A DNA stretch of 64,000 nt from positions 62,001 through 126,000 of the forward strand of contig NZ_ADAQ01000012.1 in the NCBI RefSeq assembly GCF_000176515.1, in the 5' to 3' direction. Numbering within the stretch: position 1 is the stretch's first letter; every line of letters starts with the position of its first letter. This document shows positions 27,155-35,934 of this stretch, in pieces. Below the pieces are notes generated by a model, which searched no databases, was not told the origin of the DNA, and saw nothing but the letters and a program-made list of their open reading frames with translations. The position numbers were made by a program, and so were the translations under genes. Source of the stretch: Grimontia hollisae CIP 101886 (lineage in GTDB: Bacteria > Pseudomonadota > Gammaproteobacteria > Enterobacterales > Vibrionaceae).

Positions 27155-27580
27155 TTATCTGACATTAATGGTGATTCTCTCTGACAGCACCGGTTTCAAG
27201 TGAGGGATATGACGGTGGTCACCCAGCAATAACTGCAAGGTGTGTTTACCCCTAGGAAGGGTCAACCTTGTTTGTGTTTCGCCGCTATCAAAGTGGCGAA
27301 TATGAGAGTTGGCAGGCAGTGGCAGTGAAAAATCCACCAGCGAGTCAAGGTCGATTAGCAGGTGATGGTGGCCAGCATAGGGTATGTTGTTCCCCGCGGG
27401 CACCACGTCCCTCCCTGTCAAACCAAAGACCACCTCAAAAGTTTCAGGTACGGTTTCGCCATCCTGCGGTGTAATGAAATAAACCATCGCCCCCAGGGGA
27501 GACGGCGTGGCAGCATGAAGCGCCACCGGAAACATCCATACAGAACAAAGTGCCAATACAAGCAACAGCGTGTTTTTCAT
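27155..27580 (-). CDS. DUF4399 periplasmic protein
   Basis: 141 residues with a signal peptide (MKNTLLLVLALCSVW, cleavage after ALHA) and a single DUF4399 domain: VYFITPQDGETVPETFEVVFGL, AGHHHLLIDLD and LPRGKHTLQLLLGDHRHIPH. The GHHHLLID histidine cluster is the family hallmark and could bind metal, but no function is established. Convergent with the deacylase gene (77 bp between stops) and apparently monocistronic. Confidence 0.8.
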   Translation of the reverse strand: MKNTLLLVLALCSVWMFPVALHAATPSPLGAMVYFITPQDGETVPETFEVVFGLTGRDVVPAGNNIPYAGHHHLLIDLDSLVDFSLPLPANSHIRHFDSGETQTRLTLPRGKHTLQLLLGDHRHIPHLKPVLSERITINVR

Positions 27581-27775
27581 GCGTCAGCTTAAGCTCGAAT
27601 ACCCAAGCTTCAGCATGATAGAAAAACTGAACACATTGGTGTCAATTTTTGAGACAGCGTAAAAATACCTCATTTATACCCATCAAGGGCTGACGAGAAG
27701 AACGAATGCCAGTCACATCGAACATATTCCACAGACAGCCCATTTTAAGTATTAAATAAAATTGATATTACTTAA

Positions 27776-28471
27776 TTACATCTTTCTGTTTCGCTCGATA
27801 ATATCATCAATTCCTTGCATTACATCACTACTGAAATCATCCATTGAAATATCAATATTCAGCCCACTTAAATCTACACTCGGTCTTTTATGAGTTTGTT
27901 TTGATTCTTTCGTGGTATCATTAAACTCTTCATTACATATAATTGAGATCAATTCTTTAGCATTAGCTATAGTCGTTACTTTTAGATTTTTACTTTTTAT
28001 CTTATCATCAATCCTTTTATCGAGAAGATCGTAAGCATATTTTAATGTTTCATTTCTTTCTGATTTTGATAATCTTTTGAATTTCGAATCACGATCAAGC
28101 ATTGCAGTTAAGTAGTTTTGTAAAGGCGCAGAGCACATCAGTGTCTCTATATGCAATGCTTCTTTTGTTTTATTTTCTATAATCTCTTTTTTTAATTTAA
28201 TTAATTTTGAGTCTTTTATAGACTCTGCTTTATCTGATAAATTCCTATTTATTTCAGAGTTGCAAACAAAGGAAACATGATTTTTCAAAATACCATATTT
28301 TTCTTTATTTTCGCTAGATGTGCTTTTCTTAGCAATATCTATCACTCTAGACACATAATTGTTTATCTTTTTTGGAGATATACTTTTTACCTTCAATGAA
28401 GATAATTCTTTTTGAGATTGATTTGAGTTTATATTAAAAAAAGAAAGAATTTCTGTTCTTGAGATTGACAT
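27776..28471 (-). CDS. A+T-rich orphan gene, lysine-rich soluble protein of unknown function
   Basis: 231 residues (MSISRTEILSFFNINSNQSQ at the start). Composition is rich in Lys, Ser, Asn and Ile; no signal peptide or membrane segment; probably mostly helical, with a C-terminal acidic tail (SMDDFSSDVMQGIDDIIERN). The gene is visibly much richer in A+T than its neighbours, and codon use (AAT, ATA, TTA, AGA) is unlike the surrounding chromosome, indicating recent transfer. The open frame extends to 28570, but the ATG at 28469-28471 has AAGG eight bases upstream. I recognise no family; a secreted-effector-like or phage-derived origin is possible but not shown. Confidence 0.6.
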   Translation of the reverse strand: MSISRTEILSFFNINSNQSQKELSSLKVKSISPKKINNYVSRVIDIAKKSTSSENKEKYGILKNHVSFVCNSEINRNLSDKAESIKDSKLIKLKKEIIENKTKEALHIETLMCSAPLQNYLTAMLDRDSKFKRLSKSERNETLKYAYDLLDKRIDDKIKSKNLKVTTIANAKELISIICNEEFNDTTKESKQTHKRPSVDLSGLNIDISMDDFSSDVMQGIDDIIERNRKM

Positions 28472-28950
28472 GGTATAAACCTTAATATTAGCAGACGTGC
28501 CGTTATCAAGTTGTTTTATTTTAAACACCAATGAGTTCATTGTTAATGAGGGTGCATTTAAGTGCAACAAAATAGTATCAATTTCGCTTTTGCACTAAAT
28601 GCGCCGAACATATAACACACAACTGATCAAAAAAACAACAGCTTTTGATTGAAAATTGGTGTTTCTTGCTGATTGACCAATACTCATCCACTCACACGAC
28701 TGCTCTAACCCAGTCTTCCAGCACGTTTTTCCAGGTTTCAGGGGCAGAGCACTCACTCGATGCCAGGCATAAGTACTCCTTCACCCATTGAAAAACGAGC
28801 GAGGCACTCACCAGCATACTGTAGTACACCGTCAAGTACACCTTTGCAGAACAGGCAAGGTGTTTTTTCGTCACAAAGTAGCATTGTGCAACGAGACTTA
28901 ACTGCTTAGTTTTAAATCTGTTCCCGTCGGCATCGAGAGGTTAAGCAGTT
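28472..28950. other. 479-bp intergenic region with a leader hairpin before the ABC operon
   Basis: No convincing gene. A 60-codon reverse-strand frame (28692-28874) lacks a usable ribosome site and family resemblance. Near its right end TAACTGCTTA (28899-28908) is repeated inverted as TAAGCAGTTA (28942-28951), the second copy ending on the A of the binding-protein start codon, with the purine-rich GAGAGG between the arms. Such a fold could mask the start codon. Confidence 0.45.
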
Positions 28951-29949
28951 ATGGTTAGCAAATTTTCCGCGACGTTGATACGCGGTTTTTTCTCCACCAT
29001 TTTCTTGGTTACTACATCATTTTCTGCCTTTGCTAACGAACTTCCTGCCGTAAAAGTAGGGGTGCTGAAGTTTGGCACCATCAACTGGGAAATGGATGTC
29101 ATTAAACGCCACAAACTGGATGAGAAAGCCGGCTTTATCCTTGATGTTACGCCACTGGCCTCAAAAAACGCGTCGTCTGTCGCGTTGCAAGGGGACGCGG
29201 TCGATGTCATATTTTCCGATTGGGTCTGGGTCAGCAGACAGCGGGCGGCGAGCAAAACCTATACCCTCTCCCCAACCTCAGCCACGGCAGGCGGTCTGTT
29301 TGCTGCTGGCGATATCACGCTGTCCTCACCCTGTGATATCGAAGGTAAAACGCTCGGTATCGCAGGCGGGGCCGTCGATAAAACCTGGCTTTTATATCAG
29401 GTGTTTTGCGAAGCCAACGAAGACAAAGCGATCAGCGAATTGACCGAGCAACAGTTTGTCGCGCCCCCGCTACTCAACAAACTGATGATGCAAGGCAAGA
29501 TTCCGGTCGGCATTAACTTCTGGCATTACGGAGCAAGGCTTGAAGCCGCCGGTTTTCAACCAATCATCAACCTTGATCAAATCATCGCGGGTTTGGGCAT
29601 CCATACTCAAGTGCCAATGCTGGGATGGGTCTTCGATGAAAGGTGGGCCCAAGCAAACCCATCGCTCATCTCCGCTTTTCTCCGCGCTTCAGCGCAGGCC
29701 AGGGCTCTGTTGCACACTTCTGATAAAGAGTGGGATGCCATCAGATCACTCACCAAAGCAGAAAATGACAACGTATTTGAAGCGTTGAAAATTGCTTATC
29801 GCCGCGGCTTTTCCGGCACGTTTGGCCAGGCGCAAAAAGAGGCTGCATCACAGATCTTTACTCTCCTTGCCAAAGAAGGTGGCCCGAAACTGGTGGGTGA
29901 ATCGACGTCACTGAGTGAAGGGACTTTCTGGCTCCCCCACCCCCAATAG
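28951..29949 (+). CDS. ABC transporter periplasmic substrate-binding protein (NMT1/SsuA type)
   Basis: 332 residues: signal peptide (MVSKFSATLIRGFFSTIFLV, cleavage after AFA), then a type II periplasmic-binding fold of the NMT1/SsuA group (VKVGVLKFGTINWEMDVIKRHKLDEKAGF, QGDAVDVIFSDWVWVSRQRA, and the second-lobe IEGKTLGIAGGAVDKTW). It would deliver an unidentified organic ligand to the permease and ATPase that follow (29977 and 30717). Sulfonate, taurine, nitrate and thiamine-precursor binding proteins are all relatives; the ligand cannot be chosen here. An unusual inverted repeat covers the start codon. Confidence 0.85.
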   Translation: MVSKFSATLIRGFFSTIFLVTTSFSAFANELPAVKVGVLKFGTINWEMDVIKRHKLDEKAGFILDVTPLASKNASSVALQGDAVDVIFSDWVWVSRQRAASKTYTLSPTSATAGGLFAAGDITLSSPCDIEGKTLGIAGGAVDKTWLLYQVFCEANEDKAISELTEQQFVAPPLLNKLMMQGKIPVGINFWHYGARLEAAGFQPIINLDQIIAGLGIHTQVPMLGWVFDERWAQANPSLISAFLRASAQARALLHTSDKEWDAIRSLTKAENDNVFEALKIAYRRGFSGTFGQAQKEAASQIFTLLAKEGGPKLVGESTSLSEGTFWLPHPQ

Positions 29950-29976
29950 CGGCAATAGACAGGGAGCTGCAAACAA

Positions 29977-30720
29977 GTGAGCCTGCCAAGCTACAAGCGC
30001 TATCTTCTTCCCCTGCTGCTCTTGATGTTCTGGCAGTGGTCTGCAACGCTGCTGAACAGTGCCGAGTATCCAACGCCTGTGCAGGTCTACAACGCGTTTG
30101 TCTTTGAACTTTTCAATGAGCAGATGCTTTCTCACCTTGGCATCACGCTTTGGCGGGTGTTTCTGAGCTTTGTGATTTCTATGGTGCTGGGTGTGGTTTT
30201 CGGCATCATGATGGGGCGCTTTGCCAACCTCAACGAACTGTCGGATCCTTTATTGATTCTGGCGCTAAACATCCCGGCCCTTGTCACCATTTTACTTTGC
30301 TACCTTGGCATTGGCCTGGTGGAAACCGCAGCGGTCACTGCCGTGGCACTGAACAAAATCCCCACCGTGGTTGCGATGATCCGCGAGGGTGCGCGGGTGG
30401 TTGATGACGATTTGATGGATGTCGCCAAGGTGTTCCGCCTCTCCCCGACCAAGCGCTTTTTTAACGTTTTCCTGCCCCAGCTGTATCCCTACATCATGGC
30501 ATCTGCACGCACCGGGCTTTCCCTTATCTGGAAAATTGTGTTGGTGGTGGAGCTGTTGGGACGCAGCAATGGCGTCGGCTTCAAGCTTCATACCCTGTTC
30601 CAGTTTTTCGATATTGCGGGCATTCTCGCCTACACCTTTGCGTTTGTAACGGTGATTTTTTTGCTTGAAGCATTACTCTTCCGCCCCCTCGATCGCGTGG
30701 TATCCAGGGGGCGGACATGA
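29977..30720 (+). CDS. ABC transporter permease (SsuC/TauC type)
   Basis: 247 residues, six membrane helices; BPD_transp_1 permease with the cytoplasmic EAA-like loop VVDDDLMDVAKVFRLSPTKRFFNVFLPQLYPYI that docks the ATPase. The start is GTG at 29977, behind AGGGAGC. It lies 27 bp after the binding protein and overlaps the ATPase start by four bases (ATGA), indicating translational coupling. Imports the ligand of the 28951 binding protein through the inner membrane. Confidence 0.87.
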   Translation: MSLPSYKRYLLPLLLLMFWQWSATLLNSAEYPTPVQVYNAFVFELFNEQMLSHLGITLWRVFLSFVISMVLGVVFGIMMGRFANLNELSDPLLILALNIPALVTILLCYLGIGLVETAAVTAVALNKIPTVVAMIREGARVVDDDLMDVAKVFRLSPTKRFFNVFLPQLYPYIMASARTGLSLIWKIVLVVELLGRSNGVGFKLHTLFQFFDIAGILAYTFAFVTVIFLLEALLFRPLDRVVSRGRT

Positions 30721-31460
30721 TTTCTATTGCGCTCAATATTGAAAATAAACGCTTCGCGTCTGAAGACCCTGTTTTGCAAGCCTTCAGGGGAGAGATAAAA
30801 CCGGGCAAGATCACGGCGATTGTCGGCCCGTCAGGTTGTGGCAAATCGACACTACTCAATATGATTGCAGGGCTGGAAATATCCCGCCAGGGTGAGGTCC
30901 AATTCTCTGGGATTCCCGGAGAACACCCCAGGGTTGGCTACATTTTCCAGACTCCGAGGCTGATGCCATGGCTGACCACCAAAGAAAACCTGGAGCTGAT
31001 TTGCGGCAAGGATAATCCTGCCATCAAAGACACGCTGGCGGCGATGGGGATTCTTGATAAACAGGATGCTTACCCATCTCAGCTTTCTGGCGGTATGCAG
31101 CGGCGTGTCAGTATCGCCCGCGCTTTTGTTTACGATCCTGATTTACTGCTGCTCGATGAGCCATTCACTTCGCTCGATGCGCCTACTGCGGATCAACTCC
31201 GGCAGCAATTGATCGCGCTTTGGCAACGCCAGCAATCGACCATGTTATTTGTCACCCATGATCTTCGCGAAGCCATTTCCCTTGCCGATGAGATCTGGTT
31301 TTTAGGTCGTCCGCCTACCTGCATCATTCACACACTTTCCCTTTCCCAGCCCCCGCAACGATTGCTGGGCGACAAACACAGCCGGCAAACCATTGAGGAC
31401 ATCACATCCGCCCTTCTCGACACACACCCGGAAATACTCAGCGGCATCGTACACCAATAG
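30717..31460 (+). CDS. ABC transporter ATP-binding protein (SsuB/TauB type)
   Basis: 247 residues with all ABC ATPase motifs: Walker A GPSGCGKSTLL, Q-loop YIFQTPRLMPW, signature LSGGMQRRVSIARA, Walker B LLLLDEPFTSLD, and H-loop LFVTHDLREA. It powers the importer encoded by the two preceding genes and ends the operon. The tail after residue 215 is short, without a regulatory domain. Confidence 0.9.
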   Translation: MISIALNIENKRFASEDPVLQAFRGEIKPGKITAIVGPSGCGKSTLLNMIAGLEISRQGEVQFSGIPGEHPRVGYIFQTPRLMPWLTTKENLELICGKDNPAIKDTLAAMGILDKQDAYPSQLSGGMQRRVSIARAFVYDPDLLLLDEPFTSLDAPTADQLRQQLIALWQRQQSTMLFVTHDLREAISLADEIWFLGRPPTCIIHTLSLSQPPQRLLGDKHSRQTIEDITSALLDTHPEILSGIVHQ

Positions 31461-31521
31461 CGCCATACGACTGGGATTGGGATATACTGCCCACCTTTCT
31501 TATTGCCCGGTGGAATTCAAA

Positions 31522-31917
31522 ATGGCAAAGACGCTGACCCAGGAACGCATCGCAGAAATCCTGACATTCGACGTTGACCAACGTTACAAATATCTGGTGA
31601 AAGAAGTGGTGGAGAACCGCGAAATCTGGATCCTGACCGACGAGCACGGTTGTGTGATGCTCAACACCGAAGACGAAGATTGTGTACCCGTGTGGCCAAA
31701 TGAAGAGTTCGCACAAGAGTGGGCAACCGGCGAATGGGAACACTGCAAGCCTGAGCCAATCAGCCTGAACAAATGGCACAGCCGCTGGACCAATGGGTTG
31801 CTGGACGATGAACTTTCCATCGTCGCCTTTCCTAACACCGATCTGGAAGGTGTCGTGCTCTACCCGGACGAGTTTGATGTCGACCTGACCCAACAGGCGA
31901 AAAAACAAAAGCGCTAA
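31522..31917 (+). CDS. DUF2750 protein
   Basis: 131 residues of the DUF2750 family: RYKYLVKEVVENREIWILTD, PVWPNEEFAQEW and a final FDVDLTQQAKKQKR. Small cytoplasmic protein found in many vibrios and relatives; function unknown, with some resemblance to immunity or SMI1-like proteins. The ATG at 31522 has GGTGGA upstream; the frame extends further up into the ABC operon but this start gives the normal family length. A second DUF2750 member lies at 49238-49597. A TATACT (31483-31488) upstream may be its -10 element. Confidence 0.8.
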   Translation: MAKTLTQERIAEILTFDVDQRYKYLVKEVVENREIWILTDEHGCVMLNTEDEDCVPVWPNEEFAQEWATGEWEHCKPEPISLNKWHSRWTNGLLDDELSIVAFPNTDLEGVVLYPDEFDVDLTQQAKKQKR

Positions 31918-31934
31918 CTGAACTTCAGGATCTG

Positions 31935-31962
31935 AACGAGCGGGCATTGCCCGCTCGTTTTA
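31935..31962. terminator. Terminator between the DUF2750 gene and rlmC
   Basis: AACGAGCGGGC (31935-31945), loop ATT, GCCCGCTCGTT (31949-31959), then TTATTT. It serves the DUF2750 gene and lies 90 bp beyond the convergent rlmC stop. Confidence 0.85.
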
Positions 31963-32051
31963 TTTCCATGCACCGCATAACGCACCTGAATGTACCCCAT
32001 TGCGACTGCGCAAATCACGCCTGTGGCATTTCAGCCAGACAGTTGTACAAT

Positions 32052-33191
32052 TCAGCCGCGCTTTTCCAGCAGCACCATTACTTCCGCATGCCTTGTGTGC
32101 GGGAACATATCAAACCATTGCAGGCGCTTAACCGCGTAACCATCAAACCCGTCAAGATCACTTCTCAGCGTATCAGGGTTACAGCTTGAGTAGATAATGT
32201 GTTTGGGCGACAGTTGCGCCAACTGGGTAACCAGTGTCTGACCCAGCCCCCGCCGGGGCGGATTGACCAGCACCAAATCCGGCGCAGTATCGTGGCACAA
32301 GGAGAAAGCCGCCGAATCCAGTGCATCAAAATCCAGGTTGGAAATGCCTATTTCTGCCGCCGACCGTTTAGCACTGGCGATGGCTTCCGGTTCAATCTCA
32401 ATACCGGTTACCGCACCAGCCACCGGCGCACAATGCAGCGCAAAACCCCCTACACCACAAAACAGATCCCACATCCGGGCAGGTGCAATTTCTTTCACCC
32501 ATTCACGGGCCGTGGCATAGAGCTTGGCGGCAATATCAGGATTGGTCTGGAAAAAGCTTTTGGGGCGCACCACCAGCGGCACATCATTGAAGCGCTCTAT
32601 GAGGTGCTGTTCTTCTGTCAGGTAAATCTCTTCATCGCCTTCCAGCCTTGCCATATGCACAGGCTGAAGGTTAACCGATACCACCCGGATTGCCGGAAAG
32701 GCGTCACACAACCTTGCCAGGTTAGCGTTCACACGCGGCAGCGCTTCGCGGCTGCGCATCACAAAACGAAGCATAAATTCACCGGTATGCGCAGCGCGGG
32801 TCAGCAGGATAAATTTCAGTTCACCTTTCTTTTTTGCCTTGTTGTAAGGCGGGATACCGGAGGTTCGAATCCAGTCCTGCAGGTAATCCAGCAACGCTTG
32901 CATATCTTGGGTATACAACGGGCAATGGGTCAGGCTTACCCACTCTGGGGCTTCCCCGCCCCTCACATCTGCGCCCAATACCGGCTGGTGCGCCGCACCC
33001 AGCACCACCATTTTGGCTTTGTTGCGGCAGCCGGTTTCTTCGCTCAGAACTGGCGGCAACCACTGCTCAGGCAACCGGTTCGCAAACAGCGCTTTCAGCG
33101 CGCTGTCTTTTTCTGCGACCTGCTGTGTGTAAGGCACGCCCATCCGTTCGCAGGAACGGCACTGGTTCTGTTCGAAGAATTTGCAATGCAT
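32052..33191 (-). CDS. rlmC: 23S rRNA (uracil-747-C5)-methyltransferase RlmC
   Basis: 379 residues of the TrmA/RlmC/RlmD family. The N-terminal iron-sulfur cysteines are in [18 protein letters not shown] with a further Cys in LTHCPLY; there is no TRAM domain, which distinguishes RlmC (RumB) from RlmD. The SAM domain holds [15 protein letters not shown] (motif I), GIEIEPEAI, the VNPPRRGL motif and the catalytic-Cys motif [14 protein letters not shown]. It methylates U747 of 23S rRNA. Length matches E. coli RlmC (375). Single gene. Confidence 0.92.
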   Translation of the reverse strand: MHCKFFEQNQCRSCERMGVPYTQQVAEKDSALKALFANRLPEQWLPPVLSEETGCRNKAKMVVLGAAHQPVLGADVRGGEAPEWVSLTHCPLYTQDMQALLDYLQDWIRTSGIPPYNKAKKKGELKFILLTRAAHTGEFMLRFVMRSREALPRVNANLARLCDAFPAIRVVSVNLQPVHMARLEGDEEIYLTEEQHLIERFNDVPLVVRPKSFFQTNPDIAAKLYATAREWVKEIAPARMWDLFCGVGGFALHCAPVAGAVTGIEIEPEAIASAKRSAAEIGISNLDFDALDSAAFSLCHDTAPDLVLVNPPRRGLGQTLVTQLAQLSPKHIIYSSCNPDTLRSDLDGFDGYAVKRLQWFDMFPHTRHAEVMVLLEKRG

Positions 33192-33364
33192 AAGGCTCTA
33201 CCGCTGGGAAAAAATGGCAAGTCTATGCATATGGAGAAAAATGACCATTCGGGTTCTTTGTCAGTTTCATCAAATATTTTTATGTCAGGAGAGATGACCT
33301 ATGCCATCCGATTCAGGCAACGATAAAGATCAGACGTCCTTCTACAGGAAAAATGAAGAAAACA

Positions 33365-33676
33365 CTACACACTGCCGTCAGTTTCAATCACCAGCACCCG
33401 CGCTTCACCGAGAGGTTTCGCTACATGCTCAGTGCCTTCAGAGGCGTAAAAAATATCTCCGGCTTGCAGCATCACCACTTTTTCTTCACCTTCTTCCCTA
33501 AAGTGCATTTCAATCATACCGTTGATCACCACAAATACTTCTTCGCCTTGGTTGAAATGCCATTTATAAGGCTTATCTGTCCAATGCAGCTTGGTCGTGA
33601 TGCCATTCATGTTAGCGATATCTATCGCTCCCCAGGTTTTTTCCGCGGTGTATTGCGCGCTTCTAATCACTCTCAT
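33365..33676 (-). CDS. Small cupin-domain protein
   Basis: 103 residues, a single cupin_2 beta barrel: WHFNQGEEVFVVINGMIEMHF (motif 1, with Glu but fewer His than usual) and the second motif LQAGDIFYASEGTEHVAKPLGEARVLVIE. Metal binding is plausible through H and E residues. Probable role is binding or modifying a small molecule; no specific assignment. ATG at 33674-33676 follows AAGGAT with eight-base spacing (an in-frame GTG two codons earlier is less likely). Isolated gene. Confidence 0.75.
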   Translation of the reverse strand: MRVIRSAQYTAEKTWGAIDIANMNGITTKLHWTDKPYKWHFNQGEEVFVVINGMIEMHFREEGEEKVVMLQAGDIFYASEGTEHVAKPLGEARVLVIETDGSV

Positions 33677-33887
33677 GATCACATCCTTGATAGGTTGAAG
33701 AATACGAACGGGGGGATGAAAGGAGCATAGCGCTCAATTTCTGATAGGTCTGCATCAAAGGGCAAATTTCTCATATCAGCGATCAATGCCCCAGCGCACA
33801 GGGGAGGCAGAATACAAGCAGAAGAGGAACAAGAAAGACAAACTATCCGGCTTGCTTTTGGCGATCATTCTGGAAGACAGACAATGT

Positions 33888-34403
33888 TCAGGCGACAGAT
33901 GGAACCTGGGTGCGGAATATCGTATCCATTGGCACCGTCACGTTGACAGAGTACCCCAGTTGTCCGATTTCCATCGCAATGGGTCTTTCCCCCTCACCGG
34001 CAGGAAGCACACCAATCATGCCTTTCAAAGGACCATTCACCACCGCCACAGCAAGGCCTTCTACATTACTGTTGGAAACGGACGTTGCATCTTCGTAATA
34101 ATACAAAATGGTTTTGATTTTGATGATGTGGGATTCAGAAATGGTCGCGACATACTTACCGTAACGCACCAAGTGGGAAAAGCCCTGCGCCTGCTTAACA
34201 TTCTTCAAACCTTCTGGCGTTGTACGCACGAAAAGATGGCACTTGAACAAAGGCTCATACGTGACGCGTCGTCTATTCCCAAGGGTTTCCCATAACTTGC
34301 GCTCTGGCAAATAGACTTCATAACCCTTCGCCAGAAGCTCGTCACGGAGCACTTTCTCCTCATTGAAATGGGTATAAACTGCATACCAGCGGTAGTGATG
34401 CAA
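33888..34403 (-). CDS. NusG-family specialised antiterminator (RfaH/UpxY-like)
   Basis: 171 residues: an N-terminal NGN domain (YRWYAVYTHFNEEKVLRDELLAKGYEVYLPE, FVRTTPEGLKNVKQAQGFSHLV) and a C-terminal KOW-like segment (GLAVAVVNGPLKGMIGVLP). This is a NusG paralogue that would ride on RNA polymerase and suppress termination in a particular operon, as RfaH does for capsule, LPS and conjugation operons. It starts at a TTG codon with GGAGAA six bases upstream and no alternative ATG. No polysaccharide cluster or readable ops element is in the window, so its target is elsewhere. Subfamily (RfaH versus UpxY/TaA/LoaP) is not certain. Confidence 0.75.
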   Translation of the reverse strand: MHHYRWYAVYTHFNEEKVLRDELLAKGYEVYLPERKLWETLGNRRRVTYEPLFKCHLFVRTTPEGLKNVKQAQGFSHLVRYGKYVATISESHIIKIKTILYYYEDATSVSNSNVEGLAVAVVNGPLKGMIGVLPAGEGERPIAMEIGQLGYSVNVTVPMDTIFRTQVPSVA

Positions 34404-34818
34404 TTTGGCTTCTCCAATAAAAATAAAACGCGCAACCTACGGATAAATTTTGGCACAAAAACACTTGGTGCACACGGGATCACAATGTACCGGCGGGGAT
34501 TCAAGAACCGGTGAGCGCATCGCAATATCCATGAGTGACCAGTAACACCCAATGCGTTTTCACACCGATTAAAACGCATGAAATGAATATGCACATAGTA
34601 GCGTTTTAAGAGACAACAAGGAAGGCAGTATGGCGTCAGGTGTAACGCAAATATCCCTTTTCAGAACAGCGTATTGGCAAGTATCACACAGCAAAATGAA
34701 ATCACTCGCATCGCGAGGTAATAACGGGTTTAGAGGATTAACGCCAGATCAACATCGCTGTTCACCGGAGTTGACAACCATCCGCTCTTCCGTCCTGCCT
34801 CCATAAGTGGATTTAGAT
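34404..34818. other. 415-bp intergenic region, no gene seen
   Basis: Leader region of the NusG paralogue. It contains scattered short repeats (two ACCGG boxes about 18 bp apart near 34490-34512) but no supported frame, strong promoter or terminator. The long reverse-strand frame at 34205-34594 overlaps the NusG gene and is not credible. Confidence 0.4.
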
Positions 34819-35175
34819 CTATCTTGATAACAGATTCTGGCCCTGAACAGCCCGTTTCAGTTTCTTAATGCGCGATTCCTTGTAACCAAAAATACCGAGC
34901 ATAGCGAGAGTGACAGCAATGCAAGTGTAAAGCTGGAGCGAGGAGTAGATATTGAAGTTTGACAACAGGAAATAAACCATCAGCACCATCAGGGCAATTT
35001 GAGTCACCCATCGAGGCTTATCATTGAAGTTGAACGTATTGGCGTCTTTTTCATAACGCACATGTACCCGTCCAACCAGAAAACCCAAGTTGATCAGCAA
35101 GCCATCATCATTGGTAGCAGGTTTATAGTCGATACGGTTCAGTGCCAGGTATTTTTCCAGATCGTTCAGATCCAT
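34819..35175 (-). CDS. Small two-helix membrane protein of unknown function
   Basis: 118 residues. A soluble N-terminal part of about 55 residues (MDLNDLEKYLALNRIDYKPA) is followed by two membrane helices at about 57-75 and 80-97 (LMVLMVYFLLSNFNIYSSLQ and LYTCIAVTLAMLGIFG) and a basic C-terminus (KESRIKKLKRAVQGQ). A strong GGGGAGAG precedes the ATG, supporting a real gene. I recognise no family. Stands alone. Confidence 0.6.
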   Translation of the reverse strand: MDLNDLEKYLALNRIDYKPATNDDGLLINLGFLVGRVHVRYEKDANTFNFNDKPRWVTQIALMVLMVYFLLSNFNIYSSLQLYTCIAVTLAMLGIFGYKESRIKKLKRAVQGQNLLSR

Positions 35176-35313
35176 TACGTCGCTCTCCCCAAAAACATCT
35201 TACTAAAAGCATGCGCTTTGTTTGGCTCAGATAATACCAGAAGCGTTTACCGTGGCTAAACGACATAACGTGCCGCCGGTCAGTTTGTTGTTACGAAATG
35301 TGAGTGATCGAAG

Positions 35314-35339
35314 AAAGGCCATCAGAAGCGATGGCCTTT
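35314..35339 (-). terminator. Terminator-like hairpin
   Basis: AAAGGCCATC (35314-35323), 6-nt loop, GATGGCCTTT (35330-35339); on the reverse strand it is followed by CTTCG. It would end a reverse-strand transcript from the 35.6-35.8 kb gene or from the short frame at 35427-35504. The rest of 35176-35603 holds no other supported feature. Confidence 0.5.
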
Positions 35340-35426
35340 GACTGCATGGTAAAGAGGTAAATGAGAATACACTACAAAAAGCGATGATTTTTCTATTCAC
35401 GTTTTTGTGATGGGTTGGCATCCCTG

Positions 35427-35504
35427 TTAGACGTAGAGACCCGCTTTTCGCTTCAATATGTCGTCAACACCTGTCGGGATAATCAAACCTTTAAACGTTT
35501 TCAT
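35427..35504 (-). CDS. Possible 25-residue small protein
   Basis: Short reverse-strand frame MKTFKGLIIPTGVDDILKRK then AGLYV, with GAGGAG just upstream of the ATG (spacing only about three bases) and a hairpin 90 bp downstream. It could be a small protein, a leader peptide, or the remnant of a longer gene. Support is weak. Confidence 0.25.
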   Translation of the reverse strand: MKTFKGLIIPTGVDDILKRKAGLYV

Positions 35505-35603
35505 AAACTCCTCATGTCAACTTCGGATGGATCCATCATAAGCGAGAAATGAAAGCCAGATTGTGAAGCCCGCCGAGAACTTTTAACAACGGCTTTAAGC
35601 GCA

Positions 35604-35822
35604 TTATTTCGGCAAAAAAATGCGAAACACAGCACCTTCTTCATCTCTCAGACAGAGTACAGTTTTGCCTGACATCCGATAGTGGCTACAGGTTTCATCC
35701 AGACTCCACTGGGTAGCCTGAAGTCCATCCTGAAGCGCAATAGACATGCCGAGATGCTTAAGCTCGTCCAGATTATCTGACTCTTTGACGACATCACCAC
35801 TTAGTACATTCACCAGCTTCAT
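35604..35822 (-). CDS. Small hypothetical protein
   Basis: 72 residues (MKLVNVLSGDVVKESDNLDE at the start, ending FRIFLPK), soluble, mixed charge. AGAGG lies eight bases before the ATG, and the codon pattern resembles neighbouring genes, so it is probably expressed. No family is recognised. The middle (DETCSHYRMSGKTVLCLRDEEG) has two cysteines that might pair or bind a ligand. Confidence 0.55.
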   Translation of the reverse strand: MKLVNVLSGDVVKESDNLDELKHLGMSIALQDGLQATQWSLDETCSHYRMSGKTVLCLRDEEGAVFRIFLPK

Positions 35823-35934
35823 AGCGCATACCTCTTGTCATCAGGTTTTTCCCTGAAACCTGATTTGAAACTAGCAGAGTGTTATAACGCATTCTTGAAC
35901 CATTATTAGGACAAGCAGAGGATTAGGCACACCA

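Noticed and set aside
28692-28874. 60-codon reverse-strand frame upstream of the ABC operon
   Set aside because: No usable ribosome site, odd composition (many Cys, Ser, Val) and no family resemblance; probably chance.
32199-33326. Long forward-strand frame (375 codons) opposite rlmC
   Set aside because: Antisense shadow of rlmC; its peptide has no recognisable domain, while rlmC has every family motif.
34205-34594. 129-codon reverse-strand frame overlapping the NusG paralogue
   Set aside because: The NusG-family frame is clearly the real one; this is a shadow continuing into its leader.
35227-35421. 64-codon reverse-strand frame
   Set aside because: It spans the terminator-like hairpin, and the peptide lacks coding character.
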